64,000 nucleotides of DNA from Purpureocillium takamizusanense (lineage: Eukaryota; Ascomycota; Sordariomycetes; Hypocreales; Ophiocordycipitaceae). The translations under genes and the position numbers were made by a program. The stretch lies in contig NC_063069.1 of assembly GCF_022605165.1 (NCBI RefSeq), forward strand, positions 3,658,001 to 3,722,000, read 5' to 3'. Under the pieces are notes generated by a model. It did no database searches. It was given only the letters and a program-made list of their open reading frames with translations, and had not been told where the DNA came from. Positions 33,779 through 44,725 of this stretch are shown one piece after another; the stretch's first letter is position 1, and each line of letters begins with the position of its first letter.

Positions 33779-35509
33779 GTTTGCTAAATGAGGGTGTTTG
33801 TGCGGATGGTCTCAAATGCAAAGACTGGCGGTGCTCGGGGGACGTGATTGTAGTAGCCCTTGGGGGTTCGGGGGCAGTTATTGCATCGAGGTGCTGAAAT
33901 CGAGTGACGTGCCGTGACGACGCTGGTGATACTGCCACCCACGATTGACGATGATGACGATGGTGGGTTGGGAATCAATCCACTGTGAGTGGCCCCTCCA
34001 TTTTTTTTATACGTCGCCGCCATCCATGGCTACCCAACATGTCTTCTCGTCCGCCCGCGGCTGATCTGCAACGCCTTTTCTTTTTGGTCGTCAAACCCCG
34101 GAGGCTCGGCTCCGCGCGGGCGAGTTCAATGGCGCGTCGGGGGCGTTGAGCCATTGATCCAGTCATTCTCCCAAATTGATACGGCGGCTTGCAGACGGAC
34201 GGACGCCATCTGACGCCTTGCCGGCGCCCGAACAAGCAAGTTGACGATGGGCTGGCTTCGGACGAGTGAGAGAGAGCACGCCCTCCGAGTGTTTTCCGAG
34301 CATGATGACATGCTAGCCTAATAATGACTGATGTGTCCCCGCAGCAGCACCAACAGGCATACATAAAAACGTGCGGATCTCGGCCGGAGCAGCTGTGGCT
34401 GTGCCCGTGTAAGCAAGCAAGCAAGCCAGCAAGCAACAGCAAACGTGATCGCGCTGACAGGGCGAGAAGCCGGCAGCGACCGACGCCGCGCGCCCGCTAA
34501 CGGACCGAGTCACGTTAGCAGTAAGTAAGGTAGTTAGTTGATAGTCATAGTATGAACTGGAGTTAGTAGGACAATCCCTCTTCGGGAGCTCGCCGGCCGA
34601 TGCGGCAAACGGGACAAGGCCAGCGAGCCTTGTCCTCTAGTGGAAATGTGCCTGTAGCTCTGTTACGTACGGATCTACTATTAAGTGCCATTCAGTCCCT
34701 GGCGTACGACGGCCGCCTCCAGTGGAAGCCGATGCAGCCCCGGCCGAGATCCCGAGGCGGCGCTGACGCCATTGCCCACGGCAAAAACGCGAAAAGACTT
34801 TTGTCTGTAAGTGGGCATTTTCACGATGGAACCGAAACCCCGCGTGTGGACGGAAAACTTGTCGACGAGGCTTCCGCCTGCCGCTGGCCGGAGCCGAAAT
34901 CGCACGAGACAGTTGCGGGTGCAGTACGTGACCATTAACAATACCGAATACGATGTCCCCCGTGGAGGTGGACGGTAGACACCTCGGGCGCACCACACCG
35001 GCCCGAAGCCGTGCGCGCCCGGATACGAATGTACAAGGGCACCGTCTCGCGGTTCGATGTGACGGACCGCAGGGCTGCTGGCCCCTGACCGGGGTACGTC
35101 TTTTGGGGGGAGAATTCGTCGCGGGACAGCCTCATCATTTGCATTGTCATCGATGGTTCTACGGTCAGGGTCGACATGACGAGAGTTTCGGGGACATGGG
35201 GCCGCGTATGGAGGCAACGGCTCGGCAAATGGGGGATATGACGGTCCTGCTCACGGGCTTCAATGTACTTAAGATATCACTGCTTGTAGATCGCGAAACT
35301 TTGTGTAGATTGACCTTGTGAGCATCAATGGCGATGACGTCTAGTGGCATTATGCAAAGATCACCAGTCCCGTGACGTCACGCCCCTTCGCTCCTCACCG
35401 TGTGAGCCCCGAAGCCCTAGATCTGAATTATACCATGGCCCTCCTTGAGCCAGGCTTACTGAGACTCCATGAACGCGGAAGACCGAGCCACATGTTCTTC
35501 CGGTGGAGT
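33779..35509. other. Intergenic, M24-like gene to cysteine-repeat gene
   Basis: 1.73 kb. It includes the promoter of the M24-like gene and the 3' flank of the secreted protein. No frame with a domain signature, RNA gene or repeat family was found. Confidence 0.45.
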
Positions 35510-36157
35510 TTAGAGGCTCCCTACCTCAGTATCTACACGGCGACGTCTCGGTGTGTCTGTGGAGGGAGGGACCGGATACTCAGAGTCATCGCCCGGTGGA
35601 GGCACCATAGCCGCGGCCGAAACGCAACTTTGCACGTATTCGAAGGTTGCGTTATCCATCTCGCAGTCCCTGTACGTATCGAGGCACCGACTGTAGTGGT
35701 CTTGATACCCTCTGCACAGCTTCTCGGCCTCCACTCGCCCCGGCGTGGTGGGATCTCGCAAGCAATTCTCCATAGCCTCCTTGTCGAGCAGCCGCTGGCC
35801 TGTCGCTAGAGCCCGTTCGCAGAGAAGATGTTGAAGTCGGCAGGCGTGTTTGTCCCCATGATACGTGCCATAGACGCTCGGGAAGGTCTCGCAGTTTGTC
35901 AAGTTTGGGCGGATCTTGATGCAGTCCATGACCTTGGTCATGTCGGCATGGCGGCGCTTGGGGTAACCCAGTAATGTAAGGCAAAGCCTCTCTCTCATGC
36001 GGCAGGTGTATCCGGGCATGTCGTCGCTGAACCCGTCGCAAATCTCGGCCCTAGTCAATTGAGGAGGTCCTGGCTTCGGGGTAGGAGCAGCCGGGGAGAT
36101 TAGAAAAGCTCCAGCAAGCCCCGAGGCAGCTAGAACGATCAGAATAGTTTTCTTCAT
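35510..36157 (-). CDS. Small secreted cysteine-rich protein with three tandem repeats
   Basis: A 215-residue single-exon protein that I do not recognise. A signal peptide (MKKTILIVLAASGLAGAF) is followed by a Pro-rich spacer. The rest holds 12 cysteines in three units of the pattern C-xn-C-x6-C-xn-C: first unit Cys40 with spacings 11, 6 and 19; second 16, 6 and 18; third 9, 6 and 12. The six-residue gap (RMRERL, RLQHLL, LDTYRD) is constant and an aromatic residue lies between the first two cysteines of each unit. Likely disulfides fold each unit. Two N-glycosylation sequons (NLT, NAT) are present. The tail is Pro-rich with RRRR. Size, secretion and cysteine content fit an effector-like or cell-surface protein (inference). 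Confidence 0.75.
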   Translation of the reverse strand: MKKTILIVLAASGLAGAFLISPAAPTPKPGPPQLTRAEICDGFSDDMPGYTCRMRERLCLTLLGYPKRRHADMTKVMDCIKIRPNLTNCETFPSVYGTYHGDKHACRLQHLLCERALATGQRLLDKEAMENCLRDPTTPGRVEAEKLCRGYQDHYSRCLDTYRDCEMDNATFEYVQSCVSAAAMVPPPGDDSEYPVPPSTDTPRRRRVDTEVGSL

Positions 36158-36255
36158 CTTGAGATGTGAAATACAAATTGGGGTTTGTGTGATGCAGGCT
36201 CTGCGATCGGTAAGTCGGGATGAATGACGATTGAGACATTCGTTGACAACACGAG

Positions 36256-36369
36256 CACATACTATATGGAGACGTCTGGCTTGGTCTGGTGAGAATTACA
36301 TTCGCATTCTGGTGAAAATAGAGCATCAGGCCGCGATGGGGCCAACCCTCCCCATCCATATAGTATATG
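36256..36369. repeat. 15-bp inverted repeat with about 84-nt spacer
   Basis: ATACTATATGGA (36259-36270) and its perfect complement TCCATATAGTAT (36355-36366); with the next three bases 14 of 15 pair. It lies about 100-210 nt upstream of the secreted protein's ATG. It might be a miniature element relic or a regulatory site. Confidence 0.5.
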
Positions 36370-36449
36370 ATCGTATGCATTCAGCGCTGGGCCATGTCTT
36401 GGCAATGCTCTCATGAGAACAAATATCACCCTATAGATTGATGCATCCA

Positions 36450-36512
36450 AGTCCTTCGGATTTGCGGGCCGCTCCGCTACGGGGAGAGCAGGCAGCGAGC
36501 CTGCGGCAAGCC
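36450..36512. repeat. Cluster of GC-rich hairpins
   Basis: Within AT-richer flanks, GCAGGC-AGCGA-GCCTGC (36488-36504) is a perfect 6-bp stem, next to CCGCTCCGCTACGGGG. The style recalls the GC clusters of fungal mitochondrial DNA, so a nuclear copy of mitochondrial DNA is one possibility. Confidence 0.35.
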
Positions 36513-37740
36513 TAAGCTCCTGTACCATTATCACGTAAAAAACGAGACCATAACATTGTAAGAGTTTCCAAGTGAACACAGGCTGTTAGGTGGCTTATTG
36601 GAATTGAAGAACGGGCAGACTTATTTGGAGCGCCTGCTCTACGATTGGAACATAGAACCGGCCAGTGATAACCATATGACATATAGCATGATGACTTGAT
36701 TACATCAATCTTGTGCAAGACGCGATATGCTATTCTACTGTCTGTCCAATCATATATAGATCCCTATTCGACAATAAACATAATGTTCTACTGGTAATAT
36801 CTGTCAATATAGCTCTTCAAATAATCACCTCTCTCAGTTGAACGTGGAACATTCTCATGTCACTCCCATCCTCGCCCCGCCAGCCTGCTTAGAAGGTCGA
36901 GCTAGGAGTTAACCTAACCATGTCTTAACAAGACCACGGCGTGCCGATCAGAAGAGCACGAAAAGAGAGGCCTAGGCATGGATGACTTGCGCTTGACGCG
37001 GAGCCAGGTTTCGTCAGCCAGCTACATCACGAATCAATCTCCCAAACGATGTATTCCCGCGCCTGAACATATATAACCTCCCGCTCTTCCAGCCACTTGC
37101 AAGGTCCTCTGGTCAGAAGGCCCTAAACTGCAATTCGAGACTGCCCCTCATGATGGAACAGAAGGATTCATCTTCGAAGCAAAGGCCGCATAAAGCGGTT
37201 GAACATGAATGGATCAAATCTTAACTCAGGCGTATCCCGGCAAACACATGATTTTGACATCGTTTATGCAGCGGCATGGACGAGGTTTCCTTGGCACCGC
37301 TGAACTTTGCCAGCGGACATATGCTTTTGGATCTACTAGTATGAAGGGCTACGTGACGCGGTGTACTGCGCGCATAAGTTGACCTGCAGCCCAGTCGCTG
37401 ATTTATGACACAATAATTAGCTAGCCGGGAGTGTAGGTCCGATTGGAAAAGTGTCTTCGACTACCATTTCAAGTGACACTACGGTACAACACCCACCCTT
37501 ATCTTGTAACTTTCGTCCTCACTGTGGTCTAATCATGATCTTGAACGGCGGCATAGCCGAACATGGTCTGTCGATGCTTTCCGTTCTTGTGCATTGCTTG
37601 TGGAGGCTCCGCCTCATCCGTCATTATAAAGGAAGCAAACCGTGTATCACGACGTCGTCTCAGAACAATGCTGGTAGGGCCGTCAGAACTTCTTTGCACG
37701 CTTGATGTAGCTTTCAGCTCAAGTCTCAAAAAGGGGTGAC

Positions 37741-39607
37741 TCACATTGAGGCACCGATGATGGCAATGAGGGCAGGTAGGCCAAGACCAAGGGTCAGTCC
37801 AAGTATGAGCTTCTTGTTTACTCCTCCAGTGTCTTCGCTTGACGCCGTGGCTGTTTCTGTTGGAGACGCAGATACGCCTGAACTTTGCGTTCGGCCCGTG
37901 GTGGTGGTTGGCGGCGGTGGAACGTACGACTTGGGCGCGCCAGACGATCCGGTAAGCGTCATGGCGTCCCGAGGAAAGGGCACTGTCGCAATTGCCGTGG
38001 CCACTGCCGTTGACCACACTACGGACGATCCTGAGACAACTGCCGCGCTCAAAGTCTTGGTGACGACGTTCTTCGAAACGGTTTGCAGCGACGCTGGGCA
38101 GTTCATCAGGCCCGGAGACATGCACGCTGTTGCCGTGTAGGTCACTGTGGTGACCGTCGTCGTCGTCGAGGGGTCGCCCTTGGCTCGACGTACGGCACGA
38201 GCGGTGGTGGGCGATGCGCTGCTAGTTGCTATAGATGCCCTTGTCAAGCAAGCAGATGCCAATGTGGTATAGAAGATTGGAATCTCCGTTGCCGGTGTAG
38301 GGCCGTATGTGTTGCCCAGGAAGGCTAGTGACGCGCCGGCGGCGGCACCAATCGCCAGTTTGTAATCTTGAACGACCTTTAAGGCGCATGCCGGTTGGCT
38401 GTCGCTTCCTGAACCTGGAAGCGTCACGTTTGTCACGAACTCGGCAACGTTGGCGTAGACTCGCGCCTCGATCCCTGCAGACGCTTTGAGTTGATCGGTC
38501 GATAAGTCGCCAATGTCAACCTTGATACCAGGGTCCAGTGTTCTTATGGAGAAGCCCGTACGCAGCTGCAGGCGCAGGACGGCTCGAAAAACGGTGCTCT
38601 CGCTCTGGATGGTGACGGGCAGAAACCTGAACTTGCCTCCCTTACTGGTGAAGAAGTTAGCAGGTCCATCAATCTAGAAGGTTGGGTGTATTACTTACAA
38701 TTCCAGGCCAGATGCCTGCTTGCTAAACAGTGCAATCGTCATGAGGACTTCATCGTCAAGTTTGACATGGAATCCGCTGCTGATCACGACTTCATTGTCC
38801 ACACTGAGGAGGAGATCAATGGAGAAAACGACACCGACAAACAAGCCGTTTTCGAGGTCAATACCGAAATTTTTCGATGAGTAGAGTGTCAATGAGTAGC
38901 TCAATCCAGACGAAAGTATAGTGTTGAGCTCTACGTAGAGCTCGGTGTTCACAAAAGCGACCTGTAATTGGTAGTCCGGAAAGTCCAGGCGAACATTAAA
39001 ATCGATTTGAGGCGGAGGCAGCTGCTCAATCTCGGTAGTTATCTCGTCGAGTGTCATGTTCTTTATATTCCCCTTGATGACGCTTGTGACGTTATTCCAG
39101 TAGCCTGTTATGCTGTTGAACGTGCTTTTTGTATTGTTCTTGATATCGTCCAGGACATCGCTTCCATTGAATGACCCCTGTTTGGTGAGCTTGGCTCTAG
39201 CAACACCCTTGATGTAGCATTTGGCACATCGGATCTGGATGCCGGCATGGACATTTGTGCCATTGCCCAGCCGGTGTGCCACGTTGTCAGTTTTGCTGCG
39301 TGACTGATGTCAGCAACGCGCCGTGCAGGTTGCCTTGAGATCGCCGTAACCCGGCAAGTGAGGCCTCTTACAACTCAAAGAGAGTCTTGTCGTTGAGTGC
39401 AGCGTCCAATGATGTGGAGTTATCGAACAAGACGGTGGTGTTGGCGCTTTTTGCTCTGAGGTCCAGTCGTCGCCGGATCTCACGAACTGTGTCATCAGGA
39501 GAATGGCCCGGAAGGTTGCGCACAACGAGCTCAGAGGACTCTGCAACTGTTGCGAAGCCGCAGAGCCAGGTCACGAGCAAGGACAACTTCCATAATAAGT
39601 CAAGCAT
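37741..39607 (-). CDS. Secreted, C-terminally anchored glycoprotein-like protein
   Basis: 578 residues in three exons: 39607-39372, 39295-38699 and 38644-37741; phases agree and no stop remains. N-terminal signal peptide (LLWKLSLLVTWLCGFATVA). Many N-glycosylation sequons follow (NTT, NST, NGT, NGS, NVT, NMT). A C-x-x-C in IRCAKCYIKG and a long alternating beta-strand region (about 150-340, ending in LPVTIQSESTVFRAVLRL) recall a widespread ascomycete extracellular family usually carried as DUF7029/DUF7223; I hold that assignment loosely. A Ser/Thr-rich stalk leads to VNKK and a hydrophobic C-terminus (LILGLTLGLGLPALIAIIG) at the extreme end. This fits either a GPI signal or one membrane span. 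Probable cell-surface protein of unknown function. Confidence 0.7.
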
Positions 39608-40542
39608 AGTTATTGTGCCTTGTGAAATGAGTTTGGCAGACAGAGTGGACAGGGTGCGAAGGGAACACGTTTTGGGAGAAGAAGTCCTTTCGACAGGGAA
39701 CCGTTAACGATTATTAGTACCGCGTTCTCCGCTCCAGAACCAAGCTCTCGAAGCTTTCGGCGGTCGAATTGTCCTCCGCAAACCTGCGACACAACTGTGG
39801 CTATGGCTGAAGCCCATATGCAGGTTGGGTGGACGGACCAACAACCCACCCCCAACCACACATTCGGGCTGCCAGGGTTTGGGGGCAGGATGATTTTCCC
39901 AAGACAGATTGGAAATGCTGTGATGCTGATAATATATAGCTTTCATCCCCCCACAGTTCAAGTATAAGCCGCAACCATGCGTGCTCGTGAATGTTGTAGT
40001 TGATACGCCTGGTCAATGCTAGAGTACTGGGTTGTTTTCATTCAGATGATCTTTTGTTGTGGTGTTTCTCAGCACTAGAGGCAGGGTGTTAAAGGCTAGA
40101 CCAGGGTACGGCCTGTGCTGCAGCCAACGCATGGCTCTGGCTGGTTGTGTCAAGTTCCCGGCGGTGCACAGGAAGCAGGACCAAATTTAGATCTCCGTGA
40201 GAGTCTTCAGTTCGCCTGTCAGCCGCCTCGATTCCGTGCTGTAGGAACGGGTGTCTGCCTGTTGTACCTGGTCAAATCGTCCAACAAGCCAGCAGATGGA
40301 CGAACACCAGGCCACAACATTACCAATTACGGTATTGCGGCTACGGGCCGTCTATGTTGCGCGACTTTAACAGGCACGGGCCGGCACCGTGGCCAGTCTT
40401 ACTCCGCACTCCAGGGGCTATGTCGCAGTCCTCTGAGCCACACTGCAGAACCCGGTGAAACTTAGATCATACAGCAGGCTGTCTCTTCACGCAGCGCCAT
40501 GTCTCACGTGGCTGTGCTCGTGCCTCGCGAATCCTTCGGGTC
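39608..40542. other. Intergenic, anchored protein to Zn2Cys6 regulator
   Basis: 935 bases with the promoter of the anchored protein and the 3' flank of the regulator. Nothing recognisable. Confidence 0.5.
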
Positions 40543-43191
40543 TCATTGACCCGGAGCCCCTCGCGCGTCCCAGTCCATTACGCTGTCCTCCTCGAGGAGC
40601 TGGAAAATCTGATAGTTTTGATCCATCCAGTCGCTAAGGGAGAGCCCAACCATGTTGCTGCCAAGCAAGGCCCCCGAGTGCTCAACCCCCATGCCTGCTC
40701 CGGCTGCATCGAGGGTCTGGAACCCGAAAGACTGGTCGTTGAACACAGCCGAGGAACTGGAAGCAGCCATGTTGTACTGGGCTGCCGATATGCTTGCCGT
40801 CGCGTCTGTCGACTTGCCAAGCTGACGCGATGCCTCAGAATCGGTACTTCTCGCCTCGACGCACTTACACGCAACATCGTACATGAGTCTGAAAATGGCG
40901 AGTTGCTTCCCATAGACTTCGCGATACGTATCAGCCACCTTCTCAGTGGCTTTAACGACAGAGGCGAGTTTCGTTAGGTAAAGAGGCGATGATGTCTCGA
41001 CCGTAATGCAGAAGACGACGATGTAAGGGACAAATGGTGCTGACAGAAGAGCCCTGTGTATGATGCATGAGCAACAAGCTGTGACACGGGTGGTTGTGCT
41101 TACCATTGAACGTAAAAGTCCACCATGCTGTGTGTTTCGTCATCGAGCAGATTCATGCACTGCTGGTGCTCTTCCAAAGCCTGAACCGCCGCCGAGACGC
41201 ACGCTTCTGAGAATCCGGATCCCGTGCTCGTATCTGGGGTTGTAGTTCGATGAATGAGCGTCAACATTGCCAGTCCTGATACTCTCGTGGACCTCCAGAA
41301 GACGTCTGCTATAGTGTCCCCGACTGTGTCTCGCATCGCTTGCATGCATCGCGTCTGAGAAGACCAAATGTCAGAACCCCCAGGTTCGAGAGGCATGGAG
41401 CATCACTTTACCTCGGCGCTATCCTGCGTGAAGAACAACTTCTCCATCTCGGCGGCTAGGTACCGTGCTCTGGCATATCTGACGTTGTCTGGCTGCACCA
41501 GCGCTCTAGGACTGCAAAGGTCATCGTACACCTGGTCCTGCACCAGAGCAATGGCGATCCATTTGCGCCACAACGGATCCAGGGACGCGCCAAAGCCATA
41601 CTCCATCCCGACGTCTGTCGCTGGCACGTCGCTGCTACGGACCGTGGATGCTTTTCCGAGGCAGAATGCCAGGGTCTTCTCCATGATGCAGCACGTTATG
41701 AATACCCGCTTCTGCCGCTGAGGGGCTGTCGAGCTGTCGCCGCCCAGGGAGTCTGCGCGGTTAAAGCCTAGAGTCTGGCAGACGTGCGTCGCGTGCACGG
41801 CCAGTTTCCAGGCCATTCGTGGCCTCGCGATTTCCATGTAATGCGACGACTAAAGTGCTGTCAGTTATGGCAATGTTCGTCATGCCTCGGGGCGGGTGGC
41901 GCGTAGTCTCACAGCCATGCACAAGGCTAGAGCCAAGTCGAACGTATGCGACGCAGCAAACGGAAGCTGAGGCATCACCAGATCGATGTTCCGGTAACAG
42001 GCCGCAGACTGGCTTTCGTACTCCTCTCGCAAGTGCGCATCGGTTTCGTAACAGCTGCAGCAGTAGAAGATGCGGGCCAAGCCGACGTTGACAATAATCA
42101 GATCCGTGATGGCGGGCTTTTGTGAGTAACACGCGGGCAAATACTCGACGAATTCGCCGACCGATTCAATTTCGAAGAAGCAGAGATACTTGATCGTCTC
42201 GTTCTCTAGCGGACATAGTTAGCCAAGCTCCCAGATACTAAGACATTGATGGGCAGCGACCTCGTAACATGCCGAGGCACATCATGGCGGTTTCGAGTGG
42301 GGGTAATTTCAGGCCTTCGATTGTTGGACTCTCCACGGCCTTGGACAAAATGGACGACACGGCTTGAGCCTTGCGCTTTGCTTTGGTCTGTACAATTTTT
42401 TGTAGAGCGTCAAGGCTCGAGGTCACGTCGGGAGTCAGCCCGGAGCTGGTGTTGTTCACCATCTGCTGTACCAAGTCCGCCGCGTGTGCAGCGTGCGTTC
42501 GGAGCGGTGTGTCGTCCTCCGACTCGGCCTCGGACACATCATCTCGGATGCTAGCTGCTCGCGAAGATTGCCCACGGGTTGAAGATGAGGTTGCTGGGGT
42601 CAACGTCCCGCGAGGCAAGACCTTGGGTTGCGAGGTGCGTGGCGCGCTGGCGACAGGACGGGTGGAGAGCCCGATTGTGTCAATGGCCGTCCTGATCTGG
42701 TCAAGCTTGCTGGAAATATCGTCGATTTTGTCTTCACTGCGTGGATTTGTGTTGGCAAGGGCTTCAAGGCAAAGGGCGGTAGGACAGGAACCGTACTATG
42801 AGCTCGACACAAGAGGGCGATGCCTCTTCTGCCGGGGCTTGAACCCGCCAGGAAACGTGCATTTGATCTGCCTGCCCGTGCATGGCGTGCACGGGTAAAT
42901 GCGGTCGCACTTGACCTGCACGGTTGGTCGATAAGCCAAGGTATATTCACACAAGTTTGTGCAAAGTAGTAGAACATGGGGCATACCTTGCGCGCCCGGC
43001 ACTGTTCACACTGATGGCCAGTCAATGCACAAGTCTCGTGCGACGAAGGGCTAAGAGGATTTTGGTCTTACTGAAAGCCTCTGAATGGGTATAGAGTACT
43101 CCAGCGTCTGGGGGCTTCCCGTTCTAGGGACAGCCGACGCGCCGTGGTCCAGCGGCACGCCATCCGAGGAGAGGGGCCCGTGTTGTGACAT
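40543..43191 (-). CDS. Zn2Cys6 transcription factor with fungal-specific domain, eight exons
   Basis: Nuclear regulator of 743 residues. Exons: 43191-43072, 43010-42987, 42915-42797, 42736-42261, 42205-41913, 41849-41412, 41354-41104 and 41053-40543, summing to 2232 nt with all phases consistent. The zinc cluster C-x2-C-x6-C-x5-C-x2-C-x6-C (CEQCRARKVKCDR, then YPCTPCTGRQIKC) is assembled from a 24-nt exon and the next exon. A basic FKPRQKRHR follows, then a coiled-coil start YEDKIDDISSKLDQIRTAI, a Ser/Thr-rich linker, and a helical fungal-specific regulatory domain (about 250-640, with KLAVHATHVCQTLGFNR). The acidic C-terminus ends DSVMDWDARG, a possible activation segment. I took ATG 43191 because it alone gives an in-frame splice into the cluster. 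Targets unknown. Confidence 0.85.
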
Positions 43192-44064
43192 TTGATGCCG
43201 GCGGAAAGTGCTGTAGTATGCTCCAATCCCAGCTTTCTCAATCCTAACCTATAATGCGATACGAGATGTCGTAGGATCGGTGACCGCCTTGGCCAACGGG
43301 GTCTCGCAGTGGGCGGGTTGCCGAAGTGTGTACATGTAGGATGACGAAGCACGACCATCTCGTATTGGTCGGAGAAAGTCATTAAGACGGGAGCTGTCGC
43401 CGGCCATCGAGTTACTCCAGAGCTCGAGGGCTTACTGGAGACTCTGGGGCAGTGATCGGTGTGGGGCGTCTCGATAGAAGAGGGTCTCGGTGTTCCGGAG
43501 CGCCCGAGTTGCCGGGTCTTGCGACTCTTGCCCCGTTTAGAGCAAAGAGGCCCGACTTTCAACAGTCCATTGAGATACCGCAGGACACAGGAAGGCTTCA
43601 TTGCTTGGTGTCAATACATGCACAATCAAAATATTTTCCGATCAGGCTCAGCCTCAGTTATAATGCATTCGAATGTCCGCCCAGAGTATACTGTTTCAGG
43701 TCAGTCCTGCGTTGGTCAATTCCATCCCCCCTCTCTGTTCCAGTCGACTCGGGACGCCACGACTGACATGACACAAGCCACCGCTGAAAGGCCTCCGAGG
43801 CAACGAGCCGACGATCGAGTTCGGAAGACGGAAAGCCCGCAAGCAGTCTCAGCAAGCCTTACGTTCTGGCCAGAAAGAAACATTTGGTACCAGGACTTCT
43901 AGGCTCTGGGCTCGGAACAATCCACGTCCTTGTTACCTGACACTCTGCTCACAATGATGCTCGTAGATCCCTTTATTGCATTCGTCGGCGCATGAGGGAT
44001 GCGGTCTTCTTGGGATGGGTGGCATCGCATTTGCCCATGGCACATGCAATGACTGCTATGAATG
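43192..44064. other. Intergenic upstream of the Zn2Cys6 regulator
   Basis: About 870 bases containing the regulator's promoter. A few open frames exist without signatures. Sequence just before 44065 may include further decayed remains of the ABC gene. Confidence 0.45.
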
Positions 44065-44725
44065 CTCAGGGTATGCGGCAACGGCACAACGATCGCTCAA
44101 CACGGGCGCTTCTACGATCCTTCGAGCGAAAAAAAAAATCGCCATTGATGGAAGCTACCCGCTAATATCTCCCAAACCCAAGACGGGGCCGACGGAGGGT
44201 TGCGCTTGACCAGTAGGAACCAGTGCTCGTCCTCGTCAGGATCTGCGAGAACGTCGCAATGGGCATCGACACCGATGGCCTCCGGCAGGCAACACGCAAG
44301 GCCTCGACGACGACCGGGTTGAGGTCGCATGGCGACGCGCCAATGCGTGGGACTTGGTCGGCCTCCTGCCCGAGGGTTGGGCCTTGACACGCCATGAGAC
44401 ACCAGAGCCGGCGCATCACCATCGCCTGCATGCTGGTCAGGAGCCCGTCCGTTATTCTGCTCGACGAGGCCACCAGTGCCTTTGACACTGATTTCGAGTG
44501 GGTCGTGCAGGCGGCTCTCATGGCGGCGGCCAGCAGCGGCGAAAGGATCACGATTGCGCCTGGCCCATCATCGCCTGTCCACGGTTCGACATGCGAATAC
44601 GATAGTCGTGTTCTCACGGCGGCAGAATCGCCGAGGCTGTGTCTCACGACGAGTTGGTGAGCTCCTCAGGCAAGGTGGGATATACATGTAGCGAGACATG
44701 TGAAGCTCCAGTCAGAGGCAGGACA
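44065..44725 (+). pseudogene. Decayed ABC-transporter nucleotide-binding domain
   Basis: Ordered remains of an MDR/ABCB-type ATPase domain in shifting frames: a weak Walker A (VCGNGTTIAQ, Lys lost) leading into GRFYDPSS at about 44070-44130, a Q-loop segment EPVLVLVRICENVAMG, ANAWDLVGLLPEG, a damaged signature RHQSRRITIA, Walker B SVILLDEATSAFD (about 44446-44480), the H-loop AHHRLSTVRHANTIVVFS in another frame, then VSHDELVSSSGK in a third. At least four frame changes and in-frame stops prevent one product. No transmembrane domain precedes it, so it is a fragment. The last piece resembles the end of a second ATPase domain of a full transporter. Substitutions are not mainly C-to-T, so decay by indels rather than RIP. 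Confidence 0.75.

Larger units (their letters stand above)
36158..37740. other. AT-richer intergenic region with inverted repeat and GC hairpins
   Basis: 1.58 kb, less GC-rich than the coding parts. It contains the inverted repeat at 36259-36366, the GC hairpin cluster at 36450-36512 and a 40-codon stop-free stretch near 36560-36690 with a protein-like composition but no start or match. No supported gene. Confidence 0.45.

Noticed and set aside
36558..36690. Stop-free 42-codon stretch with protein-like composition
   Set aside because: No ATG, no match I recognise, and a run of this length is expected by chance fairly often.
43068..43601. 177-codon frame just upstream of the eight-exon regulator
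   Set aside because: It overlaps the regulator's first exon in another frame and shows no domain; the exon model explains the sequence better.
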